Shown: positions 8,379 to 16,800, numbered from the stretch's first letter. The stretch: DNA of 17,509 nucleotides from Chloroflexota bacterium (GCA_003353825.1 PIVW01000064.1:1-17509); one strand, 5' to 3'. The notes: generated by a model not told the origin, from the sequence alone. Program-made: numbers and translations.

Positions 8379-8622
8379 GGCACGCCTGCTTCGAAAACGT
8401 CTTTGCATCCCGCCAGCCGGCAATGGCCTGAGCGCAACCTTCATCCTGCTGCTCTGCCAATGGTCCCAGCACCTTCACGCAAAACCAATCACAGGTGTTC
8501 CAATCGCAGATGAAACCGGCATCGAACAGATCTTTGGTTTTGGGATCGACACGCTGTTCGAGTTGGGTTTGCAGGTTTTTGATCAGGGCATCATTGGCGT
8601 ACAAAACAGGAACCTCACTCAT
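8371..8622 (-). CDS. Small hypothetical protein, 83 aa
   Basis: The predicted product starts MSEVPVLYANDALIKNLQTQ and contains a Cys/Trp-rich centre (FICDWNTCDWFCVKV) followed by EQQDEGCAQAIAGW. I do not recognise a family. Composition is protein-like (balanced, with plausible helices on each side of the Cys/Trp segment), which is the main support. The ribosome site is weak. Its stop overlaps the stop of the GyrI remnant by 8 bp in convergent orientation. There is no signal peptide or membrane segment. Confidence 0.5.
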   Translation of the reverse strand: MSEVPVLYANDALIKNLQTQLEQRVDPKTKDLFDAGFICDWNTCDWFCVKVLGPLAEQQDEGCAQAIAGWRDAKTFSKQACLN

Positions 8623-8805
8623 GGTACGCTTTATCTCGTGTCTTTCCTCGACAGAGGATGATAAGCTTTGATGGTCAGTGTACTGATAGCCGCTCGCCTG
8701 TCATCGGAGGTGAAGGATCGATTGCTCTGAGTGGCGACCGCAGGTCGGAAGTCGAAAGAATGACAAATCCAAACGTGCGCGGGGGCCGGCCTGACAGCTG
8801 TAAAA

Positions 8806-8834
8806 TAAAAAAAAACGGATCGCCTGACGGCGAT
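8806..8834 (-). terminator. Rho-independent terminator closing the DGR operon
   Basis: On the minus strand ATCGCC-GTCA-GGCGAT is followed by CCG and nine T residues (plus-strand A run 8807-8815). It lies about 100 bp past the stop of the 959-aa variable protein. The other DNA in 8623-8934 shows no gene. Confidence 0.88.
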
Positions 8835-8903
8835 ATCGCAATTATCTCTGGTTGGAAAGCCCAACTCAATATCAAGACTCGTACCCCCGTCAGGAAACAG
8901 AGA

Positions 8904-8955
8904 TCAGAAGATCAGTGTTTCAGTGTCCAGTGGGTCAGTGATCAGTGGTGGATGG
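8904..8955. repeat. Conserved flank downstream of VR1 with phased CAGTG units
   Basis: On the plus strand CAGTG starts at 8913, 8921, 8928, 8936 and 8943, a 7-8 bp rhythm. The same block follows VR2 (from 13846) and VR3 (from 17399) almost unchanged, but is absent next to the TR. It spans the stop codon and last residues (SPSTTDH) of the variable gene. It may be part of the target-recognition region, since DGR homing is known to need DNA 3' of the VR. Confidence 0.75.
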
Positions 8956-11814
8956 GGAGAACACCACCCGAAAACCGACGCCGAGGTAACGGTCGTGGGG
9001 AGGCATGTAGCCACGACAGGCGCAGCGCACGCGCCCGGCGAGGTTGCCGAACGAGCCGCCACGCAACACACGGCCATAATCAGCGGAGGCTTCTAAATTC
9101 TCACGTCCATCATCGGGGTTGTAGGGATATTCGAACTCAGACTCCGACCAATCCTTACCCCATAGACTACGAGTCCACTCCCAAACATTGCCACTCATAT
9201 CCTCAACGCCGTATGGACTCATGCCAGCGGGGAAGCAGCCAACAGCGCTGGTGGTTCCGATAGCAGTTGCACCATAGTTGGTTTTGTCGGGATCGGCGTC
9301 CTCACCCCAGGGATAGGCGCGACCATCGCCGCCTCGAGCCGCTTTCTCCCACTGCGCCTCACTGGGCAGGGTAAATCGCCAGCCTTTGTGCAGTCGTTTC
9401 GCTAAAGGTTTCGGCGTCTGGCTCCATTCTGTCAGAGCATCTGTCAACCAATCGCAATAGGCCAGGGCTTCGTACCAGTTCACATACCGTACTGGACGGC
9501 TGACCGCATCCCGCAAGGCGTCGTCATTCCCAGGCTCAAAGCCGGTCGCATCCACAAAAGCCTGGAATTGCGCCACTGTCACCGGGTAGCGGGCGATGTA
9601 GAAGGTGGGTAGATCAACCTGGTGTTGGGGCCTCTCCTCATCTGTAATCGTATCGCTTCCCATCGAGAAGGCGCCTGCCGGGATCTCGACGAAGTCGAGT
9701 AAGCACTCGTCAGGTAAATACCAGGCATCTGTCCGAAAGCGAGGGTCCCCCAGGTGAGCGAGAACATCGCCGGCAGAAGCGCGTTCCACGGCTGTGAGCG
9801 CGCCCTCCTGCAAAAGCTTAGCCAGGCGTTGCTGCACTCGCTGCAACATATCTTGGCCCAATTCACTGTCTTTCACGCGGTTGAGCCCCATCTCCTTCAG
9901 CACTTCGCCTGCCAACCACACCTTGCGCCAGGCCAGCTCTTCCTGAGGCAAACGACGTGGGCACAGTTCACCTACCAGGGTCAGAGGCTTGGCCGTATCG
10001 CCCTGAGCCACCAACCTGCCCACTGCCAGCAAAATCACCTCTCTCCAAAAGGCGCCTTCCTTTAGCAATTGCGTAGCCTGGCGGCCAAAATCCCCTTGCG
10101 TGGCCAGATAGCAGCCCGCCAGATATTCCTGAAAAGTGCGATGGGGGAAGGTGTACACCGCGGGCGCTCGCTCGAGCAGCAATCCCGCTCGCAGTTTCAC
10201 AACCTCGACGATCTCTCTGGCCCAGTCCAGGCTTTCTTGTGGGTGTAGCCTCGCCAATGCCTTCTGCAATTGCCATTCGCTGATATCAGCCAGGGCTTCG
10301 CCGTCATCACTGTCAGCACTGCGATGGGCCTCATAGGCAAGTTCCCAAAGCACTTTTTTCAGATCTACCTCAGTTCGCCCGGCATCCAACAACAATTGGC
10401 GAATGCGTGGCGATTCTTCGTCGCCGGCGAAACGGATCTCGTCCCAACGCCATAGTAAGATCTCCACCGTATCTTCGTAGAGCGTGGCCCGGGCGTCGGG
10501 CAGACGACCTTTATGGGTGTGCACCAGGGCCATCACTGTTAGCAACAGGGGGTTGCCGGCCAGCCTATGCAAGTCTTTGCGTTGGATGGCAGCTTTCAAG
10601 CGCTCTGTCAGCGTTAGCCGTTGTTCAGCACTAACCACACCAATACGGTGCAATTCGGTGTACCAGGCTGCGATGAAGTTGTTGATTTTAGAATCGTCAA
10701 ACTCGGCCAACTCGAAGGCCGGAAGCCCCTGCAATTGCCAGTCAGGATCCTGATAAGAGAGCGTACGGCAAGTGACGACCATCCGGCATTTTTTATAGCG
10801 GACAGTAAATGCTGCAACAGCATCCCGTACAAAAGTACGCTGCTCCCGAGTGGGGATTTCGTCTAAGCCATCGAATAGAATAATCGCCTGACCCTGATCA
10901 AGAGCATCCTTTAATAGCTTGACCATGAATTCCAGGTTTTGCGCGTGCAATTGCCTTTCGATAAAACGCCAAACATGGTGGGGCGTGGCCTTGTCATTAC
11001 CGCCGATGGATTTGGCGTAGTCCCTGAGCGTAACCGAAATGGGCAATAACTCTGCTTCCGTTTCCGCCCAGCCGGGAAGCTTGTTCGACCATCCTTGCTG
11101 GGGATGCAACCCTTGCATGGCCAGACAGAATCCGAGGAAGTTGAGGAAAGTTGATTTCCCGGAGCCGGGATCGCCAAGAAGCACCAAATGTCGGCTAAAC
11201 TGTGTGGCTGAAAGAGCGGGCAAAGGCGTGAAGTCTTCCTCTCGCTCCCCCTTTAGACCAACCTCAATCCGATCGATGATATGCTGGCGCTTACGCGTAA
11301 ATTTCACCAGCTCTCCACCGCCTTGCCCCTGTGCAGACCGCATCCACTTTTCCCCTACCTGTGTTACAGTGTTTAGATCAATATACACCTGATCAAGGGC
11401 CAATCGTTTGCCGCCCCGCTGCGGATCACTTTCCCCCACATCCACGCCTCGCAGAGGTAAGTTGCGGCAAGCAGAAGCATAAACCTGGCGGTAAATCGAG
11501 AGTCTATCCGCTTTGTCTTGGGGCGGATCGCCGACGTATGTGTCGCCGATGGTTATGCCTTGAGCGCTGTCCACCTTGACGTTGTATTTGCCTCTCTGCT
11601 CGATATGGCGGTCACTCATATCCACATCGCCACCCACATCCCTGCCAATGTTGCGTTCGCCATCGATAACGAGTGCATCCTCATCCCCGGCAGAACCGCT
11701 CTCCGCTGCTGCCTGGACACCGGCAATAGCAATTTTGTAGGTATCCTCATCAAGCAATCCGCTGTTGTAAGCCAGACGTAATTGCTGCAGACGTTTATCC
11801 AGTTCTCTACTCAC
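8935..11814 (-). CDS. DGR variable protein 1: NACHT NTPase with C-terminal FGE/C-type-lectin domain
   Basis: 959 residues, starting at GTG 11814 with AAAGGAG 8 nt upstream. The GTG overlaps the RT stop (GTGA), so translation is probably coupled. Residues 1-35 form a short helix (SRELDKRLQQLRLAY). Residues 50-95 are a beta-like NIGRDVGGDVDM...KYNVKVDSAQGITIGD segment of the kind seen before STAND NTPases. The NACHT core has Walker A GDPGSGKST (214-222), Walker B IILFDGLDEIP (311-321), VVTCRTLSYQ, NPLLLTVMALVH and YTFPHRTFQEYLAGCYLA. From about 710 runs an FGE-sulfatase-type domain (IPAGAFSMGSD, YPVTVAQFQAFV, LPSEAQWEKAARGGDGRAYPWG, MSGNVWEWTRSLWG). The last ~40 residues before SPSTTDH are VR1. 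Probably a cytosolic ligand sensor; true formylglycine-generating activity is unlikely. No N-terminal effector enzyme is visible. Confidence 0.93.
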   Translation of the reverse strand: MSRELDKRLQQLRLAYNSGLLDEDTYKIAIAGVQAAAESGSAGDEDALVIDGERNIGRDVGGDVDMSDRHIEQRGKYNVKVDSAQGITIGDTYVGDPPQDKADRLSIYRQVYASACRNLPLRGVDVGESDPQRGGKRLALDQVYIDLNTVTQVGEKWMRSAQGQGGGELVKFTRKRQHIIDRIEVGLKGEREEDFTPLPALSATQFSRHLVLLGDPGSGKSTFLNFLGFCLAMQGLHPQQGWSNKLPGWAETEAELLPISVTLRDYAKSIGGNDKATPHHVWRFIERQLHAQNLEFMVKLLKDALDQGQAIILFDGLDEIPTREQRTFVRDAVAAFTVRYKKCRMVVTCRTLSYQDPDWQLQGLPAFELAEFDDSKINNFIAAWYTELHRIGVVSAEQRLTLTERLKAAIQRKDLHRLAGNPLLLTVMALVHTHKGRLPDARATLYEDTVEILLWRWDEIRFAGDEESPRIRQLLLDAGRTEVDLKKVLWELAYEAHRSADSDDGEALADISEWQLQKALARLHPQESLDWAREIVEVVKLRAGLLLERAPAVYTFPHRTFQEYLAGCYLATQGDFGRQATQLLKEGAFWREVILLAVGRLVAQGDTAKPLTLVGELCPRRLPQEELAWRKVWLAGEVLKEMGLNRVKDSELGQDMLQRVQQRLAKLLQEGALTAVERASAGDVLAHLGDPRFRTDAWYLPDECLLDFVEIPAGAFSMGSDTITDEERPQHQVDLPTFYIARYPVTVAQFQAFVDATGFEPGNDDALRDAVSRPVRYVNWYEALAYCDWLTDALTEWSQTPKPLAKRLHKGWRFTLPSEAQWEKAARGGDGRAYPWGEDADPDKTNYGATAIGTTSAVGCFPAGMSPYGVEDMSGNVWEWTRSLWGKDWSESEFEYPYNPDDGRENLEASADYGRVLRGGSFGNLAGRVRCACRGYMPPHDRYLGVGFRVVFSPSTTDH
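8956..9074 (-). repeat. Variable repeat VR1
   Basis: It aligns to the TR (13050-13168) for 119 nt without a gap. All 19 substitutions fall at positions where the template coding strand has A (19 of 26 such positions changed); every other base is identical. Protein: [18 protein letters not shown] then CRGYMPPHDRYLGVGFRVVF, against N-rich residues in the TR. The 25-nt block at the 3' coding end (8956-8980) is unchanged and serves as the likely IMH. Confidence 0.95.
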
Positions 11815-12863
11815 AACTGGCGCTCCTTTATTAGAGGGATTGAGTGAAATATCGCCTTGCGCAAACCGATTGTGTTGCCATAACGCACATGATTGATCCA
11901 GCCCTGTACGCTGGCATCCATCGCTTCGTAAGATATCTGGCCACGGGCACAGGCGTCGACAAGTCGACGCAATTTGCGCCCGAAGTATACTCCTTTTCGG
12001 CGTTTGAGGCGACGATGGTTGGGGTAGACGATGAAGCCGAGGAAGGGGATGCCTTCGGTCACCGGTCGAGGGTGGACGCGGGGGTGGATAGTGAGGCGCA
12101 GGCGGGCGCAACGTTCGATGATGGCCCTATGCCAATCCCACAGCATGCGCTTGTCGTCGCCGAAACAGATAAAATCATCCACGAAACGCACATAGGCCGG
12201 GCAGCGCAGTTCCCGTTTGACGAAGTGATCGAAGGGATTCAGATAGCAGTTGGCCCAGAATTGGCTGGTGAGGTTGCCAATTGGCAGCCCCCTGGGCCTG
12301 TTGATGGCAAAGAGATCGTCGCCGGGGAAGTAGACGCCGTCGTATTGCTCGCTCAGCAGCCCTTCACCACTGCTCAGTATCTGATCGACCAACCACAGCA
12401 CCTGGTCATCGTCGATCTTGCGAGCCAGGATGGCTCTGAGCACGGCGTGGTCGATAGCGGGAAAAAACTGCTGAATATCGCACTGTAGCGCATAGCGATA
12501 ACGGCGGGCGAAGTACTGGCAGCGATGCAACGCCCGATGTGTGCCCTTGTCCAGGCGATTGGCATAGGAATCGGTAGTAAAGGAACGCTCGAACCTGGGT
12601 TCTATGAGATTGCAAAGGGCATGATGAACCACCCGATCTCGAAAGGGCGCAGCGGAAATGAGACGTCGCTTGGGCTCGTGGACATAGAAACTGGTGTAGG
12701 GTCCGGGATGGTAGGTCTGGGTTTGCAATTCCCATTGGAGTTCGAGAAGATTGTCTTCCAGACGATGCTCGAACGTGGCCACATTGGCATGACCTCGTTT
12801 GCCCTTGCTGGCCTTGCCGTAAGCCAGTTGCAGGTTATCCCAGGAAGTGAGGTGGTGGTACAT
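11811..12863 (-). CDS. DGR-type reverse transcriptase
   Basis: 350 residues. RT motifs: LISAAPFRDRVVHHAL (69-84), catalytic motif A CDIQQFFPAID (128-138), GLPIGNLTSQFWAN (192-205) and the active site YVRFVDDF (224-231). LGF follows at 275-277. The GNLTSQ motif ('xGxxxSQ') is the signature that separates DGR RTs from group II intron and retron RTs, which carry QGxxxSP. FVDD replaces the commoner YxDD. There is no maturase, HNH or integrase domain. In DGRs the RT, with Avd, copies TR RNA with errors at adenines. It sits between the TR and variable gene 1 and overlaps that gene by 4 nt. A GC-rich hairpin lies just upstream of ATG 12863 and no strong ribosome site is visible. Confidence 0.95.
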   Translation of the reverse strand: MYHHLTSWDNLQLAYGKASKGKRGHANVATFEHRLEDNLLELQWELQTQTYHPGPYTSFYVHEPKRRLISAAPFRDRVVHHALCNLIEPRFERSFTTDSYANRLDKGTHRALHRCQYFARRYRYALQCDIQQFFPAIDHAVLRAILARKIDDDQVLWLVDQILSSGEGLLSEQYDGVYFPGDDLFAINRPRGLPIGNLTSQFWANCYLNPFDHFVKRELRCPAYVRFVDDFICFGDDKRMLWDWHRAIIERCARLRLTIHPRVHPRPVTEGIPFLGFIVYPNHRRLKRRKGVYFGRKLRRLVDACARGQISYEAMDASVQGWINHVRYGNTIGLRKAIFHSIPLIKERQL

Positions 12864-12874
12864 GGTTAGCTGAT

Positions 12875-13014
12875 GGCCCCGACCCAGGCACGAAGCCAGG
12901 GGCCGGGGCCGTTGTTATTTGCCCGAGCTGCATCACAGGGGATGCAACTGCGGCCAGGAACAGGCTCCGCCATTATTCCTCGTCCGGGAACGCTCGAGCG
13001 ACCACTACGGTCGC
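12875..13014 (-). ncRNA. Structured spacer RNA between TR and RT
   Basis: The 186 nt between TR and RT have no convincing ORF but hold three hairpins. These are TGCATC/GATGCA (12929-12946), GCGACC/GGTCGC with loop ACTAC (12998-13014), and a long GC-rich imperfect stem (12875-12910) ending 11 nt before the RT start. In the studied Bordetella phage DGR, the RNA just 3' of the TR is needed for cDNA priming and binds RT-Avd; by analogy this segment may play that role. Confidence 0.55.
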
Positions 13015-13049
13015 CCGCACCCACCCGGCAATTCCGGGGAGAACAATGT

Positions 13050-13168
13050 GGAGAACACCACCCGAAAACCGACGTTGTTGTTACGGTTGTGGGGATGCAT
13101 GTTGTTACGATAGGCGCAGCGCACGTTCCTGTCGTTGTTGTTGAACGAGCCGCCACGCAACACACGGC
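13050..13168 (-). repeat. DGR template repeat (TR)
   Basis: 119 nt, read on the minus strand, it would encode [18 protein letters not shown] then [20 protein letters not shown]. The runs of AAC are typical of a TR whose adenines become the diversified positions. It is non-coding in practice: no start with a ribosome site, positioned between avd and RT. Three VRs in the window differ from it nearly only at A. The 3' coding end 13050-13074 is the IMH*-equivalent and diverges from the VR flank exactly at 13049. Confidence 0.96.
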
Positions 13169-13193
13169 GCCTGTGAGCCTGCCCCCGCATCAA

Positions 13194-13211
13194 CCGGTCT
13201 CGAGAGACCGG
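13194..13211. other. Near-perfect palindrome 5' of the TR
   Basis: CCGGTCTC-GA-GAGACCGG, an 8-bp stem with a 2-bp centre, lies 25 bp before the TR (coding sense) and 53 bp after the avd stop. It could mark the 5' boundary of the TR RNA, act as a processing hairpin, or bind a protein. It is absent next to the VRs. Confidence 0.7.
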
Positions 13212-13263
13212 AAAGTGCCTGGTCGATCGGTAAGTGCATCGTACTTCGGAAAAACAACCCATC

Positions 13264-13602
13264 TCAAGCTTTCATCCAACCGCCCAGTAGCCGTCCGATC
13301 TCGCTCACCATCTCTGAGACATGGTGGTACTGTCCTGGAGATAGCCAATCCCATTTAGCGGCAAGACGCAAATACATGCGCACTTTGGCCAGGGCTTCAT
13401 CGGCCATCGCCAGGCGCCCCTTACGAGCAGCGCCTTTACGCAGAGCCGCTTCTTCCAGGCGTTCGCGCAGGTCGAAAGCGGCGTCCAGGAGGCGGCGGGT
13501 GAAGGTGTTGCGATGGGCGCGAGGAAAGTCGTTGGTGCGAGGCAAAAGCCAGGAGAGAAAGTCAAAAGTGCGGGTGAAGATCACCATTTCTTTTTGTGCC
13601 AA
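13264..13602 (-). CDS. avd: DGR accessory variability determinant
   Basis: 112 residues of mostly helical, basic protein: [80 protein letters not shown] and IGRLLGGW. Size, the 'FPR..R..f..RL' helix, the 'A...L...R.YLRLA.....LS.gqy....e...EIGRLLGGW' tail and the place just 5' of the TR all fit the Avd/four-helix-bundle family. In Bordetella phage this protein forms a pentamer that binds RT and the TR RNA. I chose TTG 13602 because AAAGGGAG lies 6 nt before it; the next ATG (13587) would be 21 nt away from that site. Confidence 0.93.
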   Translation of the reverse strand: MAQKEMVIFTRTFDFLSWLLPRTNDFPRAHRNTFTRRLLDAAFDLRERLEEAALRKGAARKGRLAMADEALAKVRMYLRLAAKWDWLSPGQYHHVSEMVSEIGRLLGGWMKA

Positions 13603-13694
13603 AAATGACTCCCTTTGTTTGTGAAACCCGAAAGGTTAGACGGACTCCGAGAAATAGTAATCTGGAAATTTGCGCTTTTCTGGAATTCACTTGA

Positions 13695-13746
13695 GGTTTT
13701 TCAGGCTGAACTGAATCATTATCCTCCTGAAAAACCCTTTTTGCAA
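13695..13746 (-). promoter_or_regulatory. Candidate avd-TR-RT-VP1 promoter overlapped by an inverted repeat
   Basis: The minus strand has TTGCAA (13746-13741), a 17-bp spacer, then GATAAT (13723-13718), the same -10 as the pheST promoter. A perfect 11-bp inverted repeat (GGTTTTTCAGG 13695-13705, CCTGAAAAACC 13726-13736) places one arm in the spacer and the other just past the expected start, as in repressor operators. An alternative is an RNA hairpin in a transcript reading through from the upstream gene. Confidence 0.5.
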
Positions 13747-13754
13747 AATCGATT

Positions 13755-13897
13755 GGATCTGGTTTAAGCGATTGGCAATTTCGCCCGACCTTCGCTCGGG
13801 CAACCAAAGGGGCGCTGCGCCCCCTTTGGAAACCCCAGCCAGTGGTCAGAAGATCAGTGTTTCAGTGTCCAGTGGGTCAGTGTTCAGTGGTGGATGG
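13755..13897. repeat. Extended conserved flank downstream of VR2
   Basis: From GGATCTGGTTTAAGCGATTG this block is nearly identical to 17307-17450 downstream of VR3. It contains a GCCCGA/TCGGGC hairpin, a GC-rich hairpin CCAAAGGGGCGC-T-GCGCCCCCTTTGG (13804-13829, one bulge) and five CAGTG units phased by 7-8 bp. Only its innermost 50 bp are also present at VR1. Confidence 0.88.
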
Positions 13898-16800
13898 GGA
13901 GAACACCACCCGAAATCCGACGAAGTTGTCACGGCGGTGGGGATGCAAGCTGAGACGAAAGGCGCAGCGCACGCCCCCGACGTAGTTGTAGAACGAGCCG
14001 CCACGCCACACACGGCGATAGTCAGCGGAGGCTTTTAAATTCTCGCGCCCATCATCTGGGTTGTAGGGATATTTGAATTCTGACTCAGGCCATTCCTTAC
14101 CCCATAGACTACGAGTCCACTCAAAAACATTGCCACTCATTTCTTCGATGCAGTACAGGCTCTTGCCAGCAGGGAAGCAACCAACAGCGTTGGTGGTTCC
14201 GATCCCGCTTTCATGGTAATTGGCCTTGTTGGGGTCGACCTCCTCACCCCAGGGATAGGTACGGCCATCGCCGCTGCGGCTGGCTTTCTCCCATTGCGCC
14301 TCACTGGGAAGGTTAATCTGCCAACCGTCCGGCATCAGCCCCGCCCTGCGAAAATGCTCGGTCAACCAACGTGAGAAGGCCAGGGCTTCGTACCAGCTTA
14401 CGCCCACCAGGGGATGATTGGCCAGATTATATGGCTCGCCATAATCAGCCGGCCCGGTCACCCAACCCTGCTCGTAGTTCTCGAGGTCGATATCCCAGGT
14501 GTAGGCTTGCAGCTTGCCTTCACGCCACAAACCCGCCGCTGCCGCCTCTCGCCAATAGTCCGCTTTTTTGTAGCCCTCTTCCTCTACAAATAGGCGATAT
14601 TGGGCCACGGTGATGGGATATCGCCCCATGCGATACGGCTGTGCGATCACAAAAGTATGTCGGGGAGTTTCCGCCTCAAGCCACTGTCGTTCATCTTCAT
14701 CATCCGTTGGCGGCAGGTCTTCGGCCATCGTTCCCATCTCGAAGGGTCCGGCAGAGATGTCGATCCATTTGATCTGCAAGGGGTCCAGCACTTCTGGTCT
14801 GGAATCGCCCAGTTTGGCCAAAAAGCGACCCGCGGCGGCGCGTTCGCTGGCCGCCAGTGTGACGCCATCCACCCGCAAGGCTTGAGTCAACCAGCCTTGC
14901 ACCCGCCTCAGAACGGCCATGCCACTATCCTCGCTACGCACGCCCGGCAGACCGATTTCGAGTAACGCTTCCGCTGCCAACAGCGCTCTTTGCCAGCACA
15001 CGGGGTCATCCTGGGCGGGGCATTCAGCGACTGAAAAGGGGCACAACTCGTTGGCCACGGCGATGGCCTGGGTGGTGCGCTCCTGTTTGGCTACATAACC
15101 GGCAGCCAACACCAGCACCTCGCGCCAGCGTGTCAGGTCCTCCTGAGCCAAACGATTCACCTCTTGCGCGAGATCCTTGTCCGATTGCGTAGCCAGATAA
15201 CGAGCAGCCAAAAACTCCTGAAAAGTGCGATGGGGGAAGGTGTAAGACTCGGTTTTATGCCGGATCAGGAGCCCCGCTCGCTCGCGGATGTATTGCACGA
15301 ATTGTTCCGCTTTATCCAAACTGCCGCCCAGGTCCGGTCTCAGCCATTTACAAAGTTCAGTTTCGTCTATGTCAGCGGTGACGGCCTCTTCGTTCTCGCC
15401 CAATTGTTGGCGGGCGTGGGCCCTATACGCTACCCGGCTCAAAGCCTTCATCAAATTCTCTTGCTTCAAACCGGGGATGTCCAGAGTAGCGATGATCCCT
15501 TCATCCTTCCCCAGGTGTTTTTCCCAGCGCTCGAACAGCAGTTTGACGATATCGTCATACAACGCCACGCGGTCATCGGGCAATTTGTGCTTGAACACGT
15601 GCAGATGAGTCATGGTTGTCAGCAACAGAGGATTCTGGGCGAGGTGCTCAAGGTGCAAATGCTTGATTTCCTGCTGGAATCTGGCCACGCCCTCCCGCGC
15701 TTCCTGCGGTTTCAGGCGCTCCAGCTTCACTAACTGGCCGTACCAATTGCCGGTGAATTGCTCGATCTGTGCGGCGTCGAAGGGTGCTAGCGTCGCTTCT
15801 TTGAATCCCACCAAACGCCAGGGCTGCCCGATGTAGGCGTACGGCCGGCAGGTGACAAGATAGTGGTGGCCTTTGTAATGCAGGCAGAGATCATTCACCA
15901 CATCCACCACCAACCGTCGTTGTTTCGTGGGAACCTCGTCCAAACCATCCAGCAAAAATAACATTGGATCACCCTCATTCCGCATTTGCTTGGACAGTTC
16001 CGTTTCGAAACCGCCTACACCCCACTCAGCCAGCACTGCAGCCAAGTACTGCCGGAACAGATTCCGGTCTCCTCGCCTACAACCCTTGGTTGCAGCAAAG
16101 GCAGCCAGGTCCCGTAATTCCAGGCGTATCGGAAAAAGCGCACCCTGTTCCCAACCAGATAACTGCTCCAACCAGGGAGAGGGTTCCTCGGCCAAGTTGG
16201 CCTTAGCCAGGACATAGGCCACATATTTGGAGAATGTGGACTTCCCCGAGCCGGGATCACCCATCAGCAGTAGTTGGTCGCAGCGATTCAGCATCTCCTG
16301 GGCAGACACGCGCTCGCGCCGGGCCATGCGCAATTCCACTAGTAAGCGACGATACGCCTCTTCCTCCTGGATCTCCTCCATCTCGGTCGTGTCCAGAGCG
16401 GTGTAAACATCTTCCAAACCAAAGGTTACCCCCTTGTTGGGATCGGCGTAATCCTCGAAGATGCGACTCCAGGGCAGGAGGTTGGCATCGGAGGCCAGCT
16501 CCCTCAGGTATTCGTCGCCTAACGAACCGTTGTATGCAACTCCGCCTTCGCCTTGCGCTACGATCTCCTGAACGATAATCTGCCCGATCTGGATGATCTG
16601 ACCTACATCGCCCTTGATAGCCATACCACCGGCGCCCGCCGCCACACCGCCCTCCTGTGCAATCGCCCCTGAAGCGGTGAGATGGGCATTGATCTGGTGC
16701 ACGAGTTGTTGCGGGGGTAGATCCAGATGCTTTTGGGCCAGGGCCTGCAATACGGCTTGCCGGTAACGCAGGTCCTGGTAACGTTGCACAATCGGTCCCC

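Noticed and set aside
8904..8955. CRISPR-like array of CAGTG units
   Set aside because: Units are 5 bp with 2-3 bp gaps, far too short for repeats and spacers, and there are no cas genes.
8935..9700. True formylglycine-generating enzyme activity of the FGE domain
   Set aside because: The region that carries a catalytic Cys in FGE falls in diversified VR residues (TR has Asn), and the domain is fused to NACHT; a ligand-binding C-type-lectin fold is more likely.
11815..12111. N-terminal extension of variable protein 1
   Set aside because: This Pro/Arg-rich stretch is antisense-free but out-of-frame DNA of the RT gene. The GTG at 11814 has a good ribosome site and overlaps the RT stop.
11811..12863. 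Group II intron or retron reverse transcriptase
   Set aside because: It carries GNLTSQ rather than QGxxxSP, lacks a maturase domain, and lies beside avd, a TR and VRs.
13005..13262. 85-aa ORF spanning the TR
   Set aside because: It has no ribosome site. Its only recognisable part is the TR, which acts as template, not protein.
13684..13717. Ten-residue ORF after AGGAGG (MIQFSLKNLK)
   Set aside because: The spacing to ATG is only 3 nt and the ATG overlaps the predicted -10 box, so it would precede the transcript start.
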